Of a stretch of 64,000 bases of DNA, positions 34,914 to 44,427 are shown one piece after another. The position numbers and the translations under genes are program-made. The stretch lies in NCBI GenBank assembly GCA_900545305.1, contig UQYD01000005.1, positions 29,613 through 93,612 on the forward strand, read 5' to 3'. Below the pieces are notes generated by a model. It was not told where the DNA came from, did not search any database, and saw nothing but the letters and a program-made list of their open reading frames with translations. This DNA comes from an uncultured Eubacterium sp. (GTDB lineage Bacteria > Bacillota > Clostridia > Lachnospirales > CAG-274). Numbering within the stretch: the stretch's first letter is position 1; each line of letters opens with the position of its first letter.

Positions 34914-37580
34914 ATGAAAAGACTCAAAAAAAGCGTTGCTACTGTTTTAGCTTTCGTTATGGTTTGGTCATTAATGAGTTTACAGAGTTTTGGTGCTACA
35001 ATTACAAAAAGCACAACTTGGGATTTTACAAAGTGGACAGCTCAAACTCTTACAAGTGACTATTCATACGACAATTTAACAGTTACAGCAACAAGTACAA
35101 AAAAAGTTAGTATTAATAGTGGCATTAACCTTGGTGGTGGTGGTGCAGTGGACTACAGAAGTATTGTATTTACTGCTACAGGTCCTTGTACAATAAGCGT
35201 AAATGCCAAAGGTGGCAGTACAACTAGATACCTTGTATTGGCTAATAGCAACGGTGCTGAATATGGCAGAATTGCTACAGGTTCAAGCTATGGAACTGGT
35301 ACTTTCAACTACACAGGTGCAGGTGAAAATCTTTACATTTATTCTGCCGGTAGTGGTATCACTCTTTCATCTATGTCATTGACTTACAGCACAACTGCTC
35401 ACATAAAGGGCGATGTAAACAATGACGGAAAAGTTGATAAGGCAGATGCTGCTATTGTTTTAAAGCATATTAGTGGGGTAAGCACAATTACTGATGCTGA
35501 CCAGCTTGCAGCAGCTAACTATAACAATGACGGTGTTGTAAATGCCTTAGATGCAGTTGCAATACTTAACAACCAGTATGTGCCAGAAGAAACAACTGAA
35601 ACAACAACTGAGGGTGTTGCTCTTGACACAGTTGCAGGTTATGAACCTAGTGGCATTACTCCAGACGGTGTGGCAGAGGTTGTATATCAGTCTGACACAG
35701 ACGATTATTTATTAAAGGATACATCAACAAATTGTTCAGCTACATGGAAGAACAGTTTTGAAACTATTTCTTCAGGCAAGGTTACAATTGCCGGATATGC
35801 AACACCTTCTAAGGCGTCAAGTAAGTGGGCATTTACAAGAATTTTAGGTACTGATTCAGAAGGAAACAGTGTTTATTTTGCTCTTGGTACAGATGCTGAC
35901 AAGAACATTTCTCTTTGCTTAAGTGACGGTACATATGTTTCAACTGATTTAGCTATTACAGCAAATCAGAAATACACTTATGAATTTGTAGTTGACTTAG
36001 ATATGGGAGCAGTACAGCTTACTGTAAACGGTAAGACAGTTACAAGCCCAATTACAGCAAAGTCTATTAATGCTATTTACAATGTAACTGCTGTAAGTGA
36101 TAATGCTAGAAACCTTACAGTTTCTAAGCCTGTTGTTAAGTTAGGTAGTGATGTAGTAATAACAACTACAACTGAAACTACTACAGAAACAACAACTACT
36201 ACAACAACTGAAACTACTACTGTAAACACAGCTGACGGTGTAGAAGTTAAGGACTACAGCAGTCTTGCAACAGCTCTTAATACTGCCAATGCTAAAATTT
36301 ATGTTATGAATGACATTGATTGTGGTGACCAGATTAAGTTATCAAAGGGTGAACAGTCTATTATAGGTGTTCCTGATGAAAATGGTGTTTTACCAGTACT
36401 TAATTTTGAAAATATGGTAGGTAAGGGTACTGACATCATAAATGCTTCTTCATCTGACGGTGATGTAGGTTTGAGAATTACAAGTAAGAATAATGTTGTC
36501 AGAAATCTTGTAATTGAATATGCCCATGACAATGGTATTCAGATAAAGGGTTCAGAAGTAACAGGAAATGAAGTTAAAAACTGTATTTTAAGATACAACA
36601 ACGATAGTGGTATGCAGATTACAGGTGGTGCATACAACAATGCTGTTGAAAATATTTACAGCTACAGAAACTGTGATGTATACACTTTAGGTAGTAATGC
36701 TGACGGTTTTGCCGTTAAGTTAAGTGCTGGTCCAGAGGAAGTTACATCAGCTTCTGAATTCCAGAATTCAAAGAATACTTTTGTAAACTGCTATTCTTGG
36801 GAAAATAGTGATGACGGTTGGGACAGTTTTGACTATCCATCAAGCAAACAGAACTTTAATCCTAACAGATGGACATACAAAAATGTGTATGAAAATTGTA
36901 TTTGCTGGGGTAATGGTTCAGCACCTTTACAATTAGGTTATACAGACTATGTAAATGGCAAAACTCTTGATGAAAACCTTCCGGTAATAAGAAGAATTAA
37001 GGCTCTTGTGTCTTCTGATGTTTATGATAGTTTCGTAAGTGACTATAACAATGGTAATTTAGGTTCAAGAACAATGAGTTCAAGCACTTATTTATCTACT
37101 TTAGACAGCAAGTTAAGTGTTTCTATTCCTAGTTCAAAGGGTACTTTAAGCATTACAGGTTATTGCAGTAGCTCAAACTGGGGTGGAAATCCTAATGGCT
37201 TTAAGTTGGGTAGTGCCTATACTCAGTCAATTTCTGAAAGAACTTTAGTAAATTGTATTTCTTTTGACCACGCATCTGCAGGTTTCGACAAGAACAATGC
37301 AAAGTGTAATGTAGAACTTAAGAACTGCTTGTCTTTTGACAATGGTTACAACTATCATTTAAGTGGTACAACAGCTAAAGCTTTCAGTAATGTACTTGGT
37401 TGGAATTATAGTAAGTCAGATGATTTACCAACTGCCGGAAGTGGTGTGACTGTAAAGGTTTCAAAGCCTTCTAATTACAGTACTATTGAAACAAATGTAA
37501 GAAATGCTGCTGATGAGCTTGTAAGCTGGGCAAAGAATAACACAGTTAATCCATCAGGAATTTTTAGTCAGATATTTTAA
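34914..37580 (+). CDS. Secreted pectate lyase, PL9-type, with internal dockerin-like domain
   Basis: 888 residues: a signal peptide (cleavage near SFGA-TI); a TTWDF-type module (about 36-160) like those of the methylesterase at 14359; a dockerin-like pair of calcium loops (GDVNNDGKVDKADAAIVLKH and NYNNDGVVNALDAVAILNN, about 165-225); a beta-sandwich region (about 235-415); a Thr/Glu linker (about 419-440); and a right-handed beta-helix (about 445-882) with SNADGFAVKL (K602 the likely catalytic base) and NSDDGWDSFDYP (D633, D634 for calcium), the PL9 hallmarks. It cleaves polygalacturonate by beta-elimination outside the cell. The dockerin in mid-protein is unusual, because dockerins are mostly terminal. 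Confidence 0.88.
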   Translation: MKRLKKSVATVLAFVMVWSLMSLQSFGATITKSTTWDFTKWTAQTLTSDYSYDNLTVTATSTKKVSINSGINLGGGGAVDYRSIVFTATGPCTISVNAKGGSTTRYLVLANSNGAEYGRIATGSSYGTGTFNYTGAGENLYIYSAGSGITLSSMSLTYSTTAHIKGDVNNDGKVDKADAAIVLKHISGVSTITDADQLAAANYNNDGVVNALDAVAILNNQYVPEETTETTTEGVALDTVAGYEPSGITPDGVAEVVYQSDTDDYLLKDTSTNCSATWKNSFETISSGKVTIAGYATPSKASSKWAFTRILGTDSEGNSVYFALGTDADKNISLCLSDGTYVSTDLAITANQKYTYEFVVDLDMGAVQLTVNGKTVTSPITAKSINAIYNVTAVSDNARNLTVSKPVVKLGSDVVITTTTETTTETTTTTTTETTTVNTADGVEVKDYSSLATALNTANAKIYVMNDIDCGDQIKLSKGEQSIIGVPDENGVLPVLNFENMVGKGTDIINASSSDGDVGLRITSKNNVVRNLVIEYAHDNGIQIKGSEVTGNEVKNCILRYNNDSGMQITGGAYNNAVENIYSYRNCDVYTLGSNADGFAVKLSAGPEEVTSASEFQNSKNTFVNCYSWENSDDGWDSFDYPSSKQNFNPNRWTYKNVYENCICWGNGSAPLQLGYTDYVNGKTLDENLPVIRRIKALVSSDVYDSFVSDYNNGNLGSRTMSSSTYLSTLDSKLSVSIPSSKGTLSITGYCSSSNWGGNPNGFKLGSAYTQSISERTLVNCISFDHASAGFDKNNAKCNVELKNCLSFDNGYNYHLSGTTAKAFSNVLGWNYSKSDDLPTAGSGVTVKVSKPSNYSTIETNVRNAADELVSWAKNNTVNPSGIFSQIF
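36165..36230 (+). repeat. Low-complexity Thr/Glu codon repeat in the PL9 linker
   Basis: About 60 bases made almost only of ACA/ACT and GAA codons encode alternating Thr and Glu. Similar linkers occur in the PL1 protein (41815-41890) and the stalk proteins. They are likely flexible and prone to slippage. Confidence 0.75.
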
Positions 37581-37595
37581 TAGATGATTATGTAG

Positions 37596-37621
37596 GGAAC
37601 GCTTTCGGGCGTTCCTTTTTT
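37596..37621 (+). terminator. Intrinsic terminator after the PL9 gene
   Basis: GGAACGC-TTTCGG-GCGTTCC followed by six T, converging on sigK. Confidence 0.88.
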
Positions 37622-38297
37622 ACTCAAAAATATCATTCATAGCCTTGCGAAGTTTTGACAATGCTTTTTTCTCTATTCGAGATACATAACTTCGGCTAAT
37701 GCCAATAGATGAGGCTATTTCCCTTTGAGTTTTTTCTTGCTTGTTGTTAAGACCGTATCTTAGATTTATTATAAATTTTTCACGTTTTGTAAGAACTTTA
37801 TCTATAAGAGATTGAAGAACTTTTTGCTCGGCGTTACTGGAAAGGGTTTCTTCAACAGAGGGTGTTGGGTCAGCAAGTTTTTCTTCAAGGGTTACTTCGT
37901 TTCCCTCTTTGTCTATGCCTACGGCACTTTGCAAGCTAATATTGTTTTGGAGCTTTTTTGCTGAACGCAAATACATTAAAATTTCATTGTCTATACATCG
38001 GGCTGTATAGGTGGCAAGGCGACTGCCTTTAGTATTTTTATATGTTGAAATACCTTTTATAAGTCCTACAGTACCTATGGAAATAAGTTCGTCACTATCT
38101 TTTTGATAATTAGTGTATTTTTTTGCAACGTGGGCAACTAGCCTTAAGTTATGCTCAATAAGAATATTTCTTGCATTTGTATCTCCTTCTAGCATAAGGT
38201 TGATGTATTTTTCTTCTTCCTCTGGGGAAAGTGGTTCCGGAAAGGCTGTTGAGGTATAATATACCTTATGATTAAATTGCAAAAAACTCAGGAGCAT
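37620..38297 (-). CDS. sigK: RNA polymerase sporulation sigma factor K
   Basis: 225 residues that align with Bacillus SigK: LSPEEEEKYINLMLEGDTNARNILIEHNLRLVAHVAKKY, DELISIGTVGLIKGISTY, LATYTARCIDNEILMYLR and the C-terminal HTH TQREIASSIGISRSYVSRIEKKAL. The first 20 or so residues (MLLSFLQFNHKVYYTSTAFP) look like the pro-sequence removed by SpoIVFB. The gene is continuous, with no skin-type insertion. AGGAGGTGC precedes the ATG. A CATATAAT about 40 bases upstream resembles a sigma-E -10, but I see no matching -35. Confidence 0.95.
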   Translation of the reverse strand: MLLSFLQFNHKVYYTSTAFPEPLSPEEEEKYINLMLEGDTNARNILIEHNLRLVAHVAKKYTNYQKDSDELISIGTVGLIKGISTYKNTKGSRLATYTARCIDNEILMYLRSAKKLQNNISLQSAVGIDKEGNEVTLEEKLADPTPSVEETLSSNAEQKVLQSLIDKVLTKREKFIINLRYGLNNKQEKTQREIASSIGISRSYVSRIEKKALSKLRKAMNDIFE

Positions 38298-38360
38298 AAA
38301 GCACCTCCTGTACTTACAATTAATTATATGCTTAAGAAGCGTAAATTTTGTTATTAAAAT

Positions 38361-38401
38361 AAAAAAATTCCCTCTTTACGGATTTTACAATAAAGAGGGA
38401 A
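38361..38401 (-). terminator. Intrinsic terminator after the PPIase lipoprotein gene
   Basis: TTCCCTCTTTA and TAAAGAGGGAA form an 11-bp perfect stem, with seven T on the minus strand. Confidence 0.88.
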
Positions 38402-38405
38402 TATA

Positions 38406-39371
38406 TTAAAACGATGTTATTGAATTCCAAACATCTTCATTTTTCTTAACAGAAGTGTTACCGGACCATTGTTTTATCTGTGCCTGATATATCTGCTGTT
38501 TTTTGCTTTCTGTATACTGATTTTCCAGTTCCTTTATTTTATCAGCATTATCTGTTGGGGCAATATCATTTACTTTAAAAATATAGTAGCCGTCAGTAGC
38601 AGAAATAAATGTTACATTGCCTTTAGTTGTCTTATAAATAGCTTGAAGAACATCTTCGCCGTAAAGGTTTATATCTAATGTTTTAGAGCTTGGGGCTAAG
38701 TCAGGAGAAACTTCCTTAGCTACAGTTGAAAAATCAGCACCGTTTTTAATTTTGTTATATGCTTCTTGAGCTTTAGTGTAGTTTTGTGTACTGCCTTCAG
38801 CATCTCCCTGTACAAAAAGCTCCTGTACAGTGTAGGTATTAAATTCACCGGCATTTTTTTTCTTGTATTCTTCAATGTATTTACTCATTTCGTCTGAATT
38901 TACAACGTAATTGGAAGTAACATAATTATAAACTTTGCCCTGTAAAGCACTTTCTTCTAATATAGAGTGAATTTTATCATAGTCTAAAGACAACTCATTT
39001 AATTCTTCTGATGAAAACTCGCTCATAAGACTTTTAGTTTGATTGTCTACATCAGATATATCTTTTTCATCAAGTTTAATGCCTAGAGAGTCAGTTTGCT
39101 TTACGGCACTTTTTACCATAGTAATGGAATCAAGGGCGTTTTGCTTTGCCACTTCTATAGCACTTACTCCGTCAAAATCAGCTCCCCATATATCTGAACC
39201 ACCTTGTTCTTCAAAGTTTTTCTTCTGCTCGATTAGGTAAACCATAAATTCTCCACGACTTATTTTAGTGCCGCCAATTTCAGCAACATAGTCGCCACCG
39301 TTACCTAAACAACCAGATAGAGAAATTAAAGCAATAATTGATACAAGTATTGCAGAAATAAATCTTTTCAT
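38406..39371 (-). CDS. Parvulin-type peptidylprolyl isomerase lipoprotein (PrsA/SurA-like)
   Basis: 321 residues. A lipoprotein signal peptide with lipobox LSGC (cysteine about residue 21) is followed by a SurA N-like helical region (AEIGGTKISRGEFMVYLIEQ) and a C-terminal PPIC-like domain (FNTYTVQELFVQGDAEG, YNKIKNGADFSTVAKEVSPD, IYKTTKGNVTFISATDGYYIFKVND). It would help fold exported proteins outside the membrane, a plausible need here given several large secreted pectinases. The parvulin active site is degenerate, so it may act as a chaperone. Confidence 0.82.
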   Translation of the reverse strand: MKRFISAILVSIIALISLSGCLGNGGDYVAEIGGTKISRGEFMVYLIEQKKNFEEQGGSDIWGADFDGVSAIEVAKQNALDSITMVKSAVKQTDSLGIKLDEKDISDVDNQTKSLMSEFSSEELNELSLDYDKIHSILEESALQGKVYNYVTSNYVVNSDEMSKYIEEYKKKNAGEFNTYTVQELFVQGDAEGSTQNYTKAQEAYNKIKNGADFSTVAKEVSPDLAPSSKTLDINLYGEDVLQAIYKTTKGNVTFISATDGYYIFKVNDIAPTDNADKIKELENQYTESKKQQIYQAQIKQWSGNTSVKKNEDVWNSITSF

Positions 39372-39957
39372 AATCTATCACCTTGAAATAGTTTTGTACT
39401 GTTGTTAAATTTCAATATGAGATTATTATACAAAAAATAAGGCAGGTTATCAATAAAGTTGAGGGGATGTAATGAAAGTGTAACATTAGAAAGTGGGCAA
39501 AAATAAATAAAATATATTAAACCTTTATATTTAATAAGTAAAAATAAAGCAAATTTTATATTAATAAATTGACAATGTAAAAAAATATTGTATAATATAT
39601 AGTACAGGTTTATATTTTATGATATAATGTTTGAATAAATTGTATAGAGTGTAAGGTGTTTTTACATAGAAATATATAGTGATTTTCTACATATCAGTAG
39701 TAAAGTATTAATATATATATTTCTTACCTAAGTATATAGATTACAATAATGTATTGAGAGAGTACATTGTTAAAATATGTGAGGAAGGGGAAGATTATAG
39801 AATTGGGTTTAGTCTGTTTTTGAATAATATTAGCTGTTAAGTGGTTATGATTTAATTTGATACAGATTATTCTTACAATTAAATAATTAAAATATATCAA
39901 CATGGTTTTAAGGTAAGGGATAGGAAACATGTAGATGAGACAAATAGGAGGGGTTTT
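39372..39957 (+). other. 586-base gap upstream of the PL1 gene; long AT-rich leader
   Basis: I see no gene, tRNA or known riboswitch here. A good promoter lies at 39569-39596, about 360 bases before the PL1 start, so the leader may be long. The stretch 39600-39950 is extremely AT-rich and has no strong hairpin. Confidence 0.5.
39569..39596 (+). promoter_or_regulatory. Promoter of the PL1-stalk protein operon
   Basis: TTGACA (39569-39574), 16 bases, TATAAT (39591-39596). A second TATAAT occurs near 39622 without a -35. Confidence 0.55.
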
Positions 39958-42324
39958 ATGAAGTTAAAAAGAATATTATCAGGTACGTTGGCTTTTATAT
40001 TAGGATTATCTGTAATAAACTTTTCTGCTTTTGCAGAAGATAGATTACCAGCGTTTCCGGGAGCAGAAGGTGGTGGCATGTATGCCTCAGGAGCTAGAGG
40101 CGGAAATTCTATTGTAGTTTACCATGTTACTAATTTGAATGATAGTGGAGAAGGCTCTTTTAGAGATGCAGTTTCTGAAGGAAATAGAATAATTGTATTT
40201 GATGTTGCAGGTACAGTAATGTTAAAGACACCAGTTAAAATTCAAAAAAGTAATATTACAGTTTTAGGACAAACTGCACCGGGTGAAGGTATTTGCATAG
40301 GTGGAGATTCAGTTATGCTTTCCAATGCTGACAACATCATCATGCGTTATTTACGATTTAGAATGGGTGATGACCACAATACACAGGAAGACTCATTAGG
40401 TGTAAGACGTGGACAAAACATTATAATTGACCATTGTTCAATAAGTTGGTGTCAAGATGAATGTTTAAGTGCTTATCAAAATAAAAATTTTACTGCTCAA
40501 TGGTGTATAATAAGTGAGAGTTTAAGAGAGTCATATCATGAAAAAGGAAATCATGGGTATGGTGGTATTTGGGGTGGCATAAATGCAAGTTTTCATCACA
40601 ATCTTATTGCCACTCACGATAGTAGAGTGCCTAGAATAGGAACAAGTCAAACTGTACATACATATGATGATTCTTTAGATACAGATAATTTAATAGATGT
40701 AAGAAATAATGTAATATATAATTGGGGATTAAATAGTTCTTACGGTGGAGAAAACGGAACAAGAGTTAATTTAATAAACAATTATTATAAGCCAACTGAA
40801 ATGGCTAAAAGAATAGGATTTTTTGAAATTTATAGAGGCACAAAAGGAATAGGGGGAGGAACAACTCTTTATGCCGATGGTAATATCATGGAGAATAATT
40901 CTGCATTGACCGCTGATAACTGGCAAGGTGTTACCAAGGAAATAGATGACATTCAGTGGAATAAATGTGAAAATATTACTGATGGAGTGGTTGTAGATGG
41001 TGTTTTAAAATCTAATAATGAGTTTATAGAAGACTATCCTATAAGCACTGATACAGCACAAGAGGCTTATGATAAGGTTTTGCAAGAGGCAGGAGCAAGC
41101 TATAACAGAGATAATACTGACAAGAGAGTTGTAGATGATGTAAAGAATGGTACTGTACCTACAGGGAATAAAAGTGGAGTAGGTTTTGTTGATTCACCAA
41201 GTGATGTAGGTGGATATGATTATCTTTATGGTAATAGCAAAGTAGATTCTGATAATGATGGTATTCCAGATGATTGGGAAAATGAACATGGTTTAAATCC
41301 TAATGATAGTAATGATGCTACTCAGTTGAAAAATGGTTATACAAATATTGAGGTATATGCCAATAGTTTAGTTGAAAATAAAATTAATTTATCTACAAAG
41401 GATGTAAAGGAAAAAATAAAATATGTAGATACGTTAAATTCAAGGGAATATACAACTAGTAGTTGGAAAGCTCTTATGGCTACTGTTAATGAGGCGAAAA
41501 CTGTACTTGGAAACAATAGAAGTACACAAAGCGATGTAGACAACAGTCTCAATAATATAAATATAGCAATTAGTGAATTAGTTAAGAGTGAAGAACCAAA
41601 AAGTTACACAGGTGACATAGACCTTGATGGAGAGGTAACTGCTTCTGATTCGGCGTTGCTTTTTCAATATGTACTAAATAAATCATATATTCCTATAGAA
41701 AGTGTTGATTTAAAATATGCTGATATAGACCATAACAATGTAATAGACTCTATTGATGTGGCACACATACTACAAAAATCTCTTGACAGTAACTATGATA
41801 TAGAAAATATTACAAACCCAATAACTACTGAGGCAACTACAGAGACTAGCACAGAAAATATGGAAACCTTTACAGAAGAATCTACCTCACAGGCTCTTGA
41901 AAAAATAGGCTCATTAAATATAGGAGATTTATCAGGGGATAAATTAACAGAGGAATATTACAAAGATGGATTTACAATACGAGGAGATATGGATAATATT
42001 ATTAATATAGGAAATTCTCCTAAAGTTATATATAATGGTTCTGTTTATAGTAAAAATATACCATTTTTAAATAATCATTTTTGGAATATAAACTTTAAGT
42101 GTGATGATAAATGTACATTAGGTTTGTTGATTGGCAATGTAACAGATGATGGCAATACTTATATTCGAGTAGTTGATAATAGTAATAATGAACTTATTAA
42201 AACAAAATATGACAATAAAAATGGATATATTTATATTGACTTGCCTTATGGTGGAGACTTTAGAATTGCATCTAATCAGCAAGGGACTATATGTTATAGA
42301 ATGGATTTATATAAGCATGATTAG
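39958..42324 (+). CDS. Secreted pectate lyase, PL1 family, with FIVAR and dockerin-like modules
   Basis: 788 residues: a signal peptide (cleavage near AFAE-DR); a PL1 beta-helix (about 28-420) with PAFPGAEGGGMYASGARGG at the start, IIIDHCSISWCQDECLS and the catalytic-arginine segment HDSRVPRIG; a calcium-binding thrombospondin type 3 repeat (DSDNDGIPDDWENEHGLNP, about 432-460); a FIVAR-like helical module (about 484-544); dockerin-like loops (GDIDLDGEVTASDSALLFQY and DIDHNNVIDSIDVAHIL, about 552-615); a Thr/Glu linker; and a C-terminal beta module (about 650-788). It degrades polygalacturonate. GGAGG precedes the ATG. Eleven bases separate it from the next gene. Confidence 0.9.
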   Translation: MKLKRILSGTLAFILGLSVINFSAFAEDRLPAFPGAEGGGMYASGARGGNSIVVYHVTNLNDSGEGSFRDAVSEGNRIIVFDVAGTVMLKTPVKIQKSNITVLGQTAPGEGICIGGDSVMLSNADNIIMRYLRFRMGDDHNTQEDSLGVRRGQNIIIDHCSISWCQDECLSAYQNKNFTAQWCIISESLRESYHEKGNHGYGGIWGGINASFHHNLIATHDSRVPRIGTSQTVHTYDDSLDTDNLIDVRNNVIYNWGLNSSYGGENGTRVNLINNYYKPTEMAKRIGFFEIYRGTKGIGGGTTLYADGNIMENNSALTADNWQGVTKEIDDIQWNKCENITDGVVVDGVLKSNNEFIEDYPISTDTAQEAYDKVLQEAGASYNRDNTDKRVVDDVKNGTVPTGNKSGVGFVDSPSDVGGYDYLYGNSKVDSDNDGIPDDWENEHGLNPNDSNDATQLKNGYTNIEVYANSLVENKINLSTKDVKEKIKYVDTLNSREYTTSSWKALMATVNEAKTVLGNNRSTQSDVDNSLNNINIAISELVKSEEPKSYTGDIDLDGEVTASDSALLFQYVLNKSYIPIESVDLKYADIDHNNVIDSIDVAHILQKSLDSNYDIENITNPITTEATTETSTENMETFTEESTSQALEKIGSLNIGDLSGDKLTEEYYKDGFTIRGDMDNIINIGNSPKVIYNGSVYSKNIPFLNNHFWNINFKCDDKCTLGLLIGNVTDDGNTYIRVVDNSNNELIKTKYDNKNGYIYIDLPYGGDFRIASNQQGTICYRMDLYKHD

Positions 42325-42335
42325 GGGGTGTTTTT

Positions 42336-43742
42336 ATGAGAAAAAGAATTGCTATGGTGTTGGCCTTGGTTATGTCGATATGCTCAATATCGACTGTAAA
42401 TGCAAGTACCTATTATATGATTTATTGTAACGGACAGTACTGGGAAGATTTAAAAGATGTACGAGATGAGATTATTATACCAGAGGATAACGTAGTATCA
42501 AGAACGGTTATTGAAGTACAGTACACAGAAAATCATTTTGGTGGTGGTGGAATAACAGGATATTCCGATTCTAAAAAAAGAGGTGTTCCTGAACCTCCTA
42601 ATAAATACACAATGATTGAACCGGAATATATTCATAACTATCCATTGTCTGAAGTTAAAAGACTTCTTAATGAGTGGGCTGATAGAAACGGTATAGAAAA
42701 AAAGACTTTTGAATACGACGATAGTGACATACAGGACCATGTTTGGAAGGAAAGATATGTTGCCAGTATGGGTGGACTTGTGAGTACAACAAAAAAGAAT
42801 GAACAGACTGGAGAAATAGAAGAAATTCCTGCTGGTAGTTTAAATAAGGTTGTAAGTGGAAGTTCGGTAAATGTTACTTTAACTATCGGAAGTAAAATTA
42901 TTAAAGTAAATGGTTCTGAAATACCTATGGATGTGGCACCTTATATTCAGGAAGGTAGCGATACAACTTTAGTTCCTTTACGTTTTGTTATTACAGCTTT
43001 ATCTAGTATGGATGAAAATACCTCTCTTGAGTGGGATGGAGAGAATAAGGCTGTTACCATAAGAGTAGACGGAAAGATAATTAAGTTTTATGCCGGTAGT
43101 GGATGGGTAAATATTGACGGAAAGTATAATCCTCTTTTGAATGGTTCTGTGGCTGAGATTAAAGATGGTAGAATGTATATTCCTTTTGTTTCTTTAGGTG
43201 AAAGTTTAGATATTAATGTAACATGGAATGCAGAAAATAAATCGGTTACATTTGTAAAAGAAGGAAAACAAAAAAACACTAAGACTAAAGCTACAATAGA
43301 ATCTACAACAGAAACTACTACGAGAACAGAAAATGGTTTTACTGTAAAATTTAAAAACAAGGTTTCTGAAGATATGGGAAAGGCGATAAATGGTTATAAA
43401 ATTGGCGACGTTGAAAGTAATACTTTTTTAAGTGAGGACTACATTGATAAGGCTAAAGAAAGTTGGAGAGCATTGGCTGAAAGTGATATGGATAAGTCTT
43501 ATTTAGAAGTAGCTGAAAATGGTTTTAATGCCATAAGAGATACAGCAAAAGTATTAGATGAGTATTATAATTTATACGGCGAAGATGATTCATTTATTAC
43601 AGCAAAGACAAAGGAATATAACAATAGGTTTATGAAATTATCAGAAGGAATAGCATATGGAAAGACTGTGGATTTAGCAGTTAGTAGCTATAATGGTTTA
43701 TTAGAATTAAGAAATGAAATTTTGAAATCATATAATAATTAA
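42336..43742 (+). CDS. Secreted copper amine oxidase-like stalk-domain protein
   Basis: 468 residues. A signal peptide (MRKRIAMVLALVMSICSIST, cleavage near VNAS) is followed by a unique region, then copper amine oxidase N-terminal-like repeats at about 170-310 (LVPLRFVITALSSMDENTSLEW, MYIPFVSLGESLDINVTW), a Thr/Glu linker (about 312-330) and a helical C-terminal region of about 135 residues. No oxidase domain. Co-transcribed with the PL1 lyase, so a role in binding pectin or cell wall is possible but unproven. The helical C-terminus is not recognised. Confidence 0.8.
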   Translation: MRKRIAMVLALVMSICSISTVNASTYYMIYCNGQYWEDLKDVRDEIIIPEDNVVSRTVIEVQYTENHFGGGGITGYSDSKKRGVPEPPNKYTMIEPEYIHNYPLSEVKRLLNEWADRNGIEKKTFEYDDSDIQDHVWKERYVASMGGLVSTTKKNEQTGEIEEIPAGSLNKVVSGSSVNVTLTIGSKIIKVNGSEIPMDVAPYIQEGSDTTLVPLRFVITALSSMDENTSLEWDGENKAVTIRVDGKIIKFYAGSGWVNIDGKYNPLLNGSVAEIKDGRMYIPFVSLGESLDINVTWNAENKSVTFVKEGKQKNTKTKATIESTTETTTRTENGFTVKFKNKVSEDMGKAINGYKIGDVESNTFLSEDYIDKAKESWRALAESDMDKSYLEVAENGFNAIRDTAKVLDEYYNLYGEDDSFITAKTKEYNNRFMKLSEGIAYGKTVDLAVSSYNGLLELRNEILKSYNN

Positions 43743-43746
43743 AATG

Positions 43747-43783
43747 AAAAAACGCATTGGATTTTGTTCCAATGCGTTTTTGA
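43747..43783. terminator. Bidirectional terminator
   Basis: AAAACGCATTGGA (43749-43761) and TCCAATGCGTTTT (43768-43780) form a perfect 13-bp stem with T-runs on both strands, between converging genes. Confidence 0.88.
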
Positions 43784-43796
43784 GTATTTATAACTT

Positions 43797-44282
43797 TTAG
43801 GCTTCTTCTGCTACTACTTTGCTTTCACGTTCTCTGAAGATAAGACCGAAAACAAATCTTACAATAGGACCGGCAAAGAATATCTGCCATAAGAGGGCAG
43901 GGGCAAAGTTGAAGAACCATTTTTGTAACCAGTTTGTGAAAAGTGATTGTGTACCACTGTGCATTAATGTAGCAATAAAGCTCATTACTGGGCACATACA
44001 GCAAACAGTCATAGCTGAAATAGCTAAAATAATTACAATCTGTTTATCAGTAGCTGGATTTACAAATCTAAAAGCTAATATTTTAGCAAGTTTTCCCAAA
44101 GCAACAAATTCCAATACAAAAGCAATAGCTGCCATAATTGGAAGTTCTTCAAGGGCTAAAAGGAATACTGCAGGAGTAAGACCTCCCATATCCATAGAAA
44201 TGTTATAGCATACCATAAAATAAACCATTACTATAACCATAAGTACACCGAAAACGACACTTTGAACTAAATTTTTTGGCAT
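43797..44282 (-). CDS. DUF2798-like small membrane protein
   Basis: 161 residues with four hydrophobic segments. MPKNLVQSVVFGVLMVIVMV and GPIVRFVFGLIFRERE near the C-terminus are typical of DUF2798-type proteins of unknown function. AAGGAG precedes the ATG. It lies 145 bases downstream of the LacI-type gene on the same strand with no terminator between them, so the LacI protein may control it. Confidence 0.65.
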   Translation of the reverse strand: MPKNLVQSVVFGVLMVIVMVYFMVCYNISMDMGGLTPAVFLLALEELPIMAAIAFVLEFVALGKLAKILAFRFVNPATDKQIVIILAISAMTVCCMCPVMSFIATLMHSGTQSLFTNWLQKWFFNFAPALLWQIFFAGPIVRFVFGLIFRERESKVVAEEA

Positions 44283-44427
44283 TGTTTTTTCTCCTTCTTA
44301 AATAAAATAATATATTATTAAAAAGAATTCTGTGTTGTTCATAACCACAGCAATGCTGTGTACCGTTTCCAATAAAACCATAGCTCTTTTTACCGAGCGA
44401 TTATTATAGCACAAACCTAAAATATTG

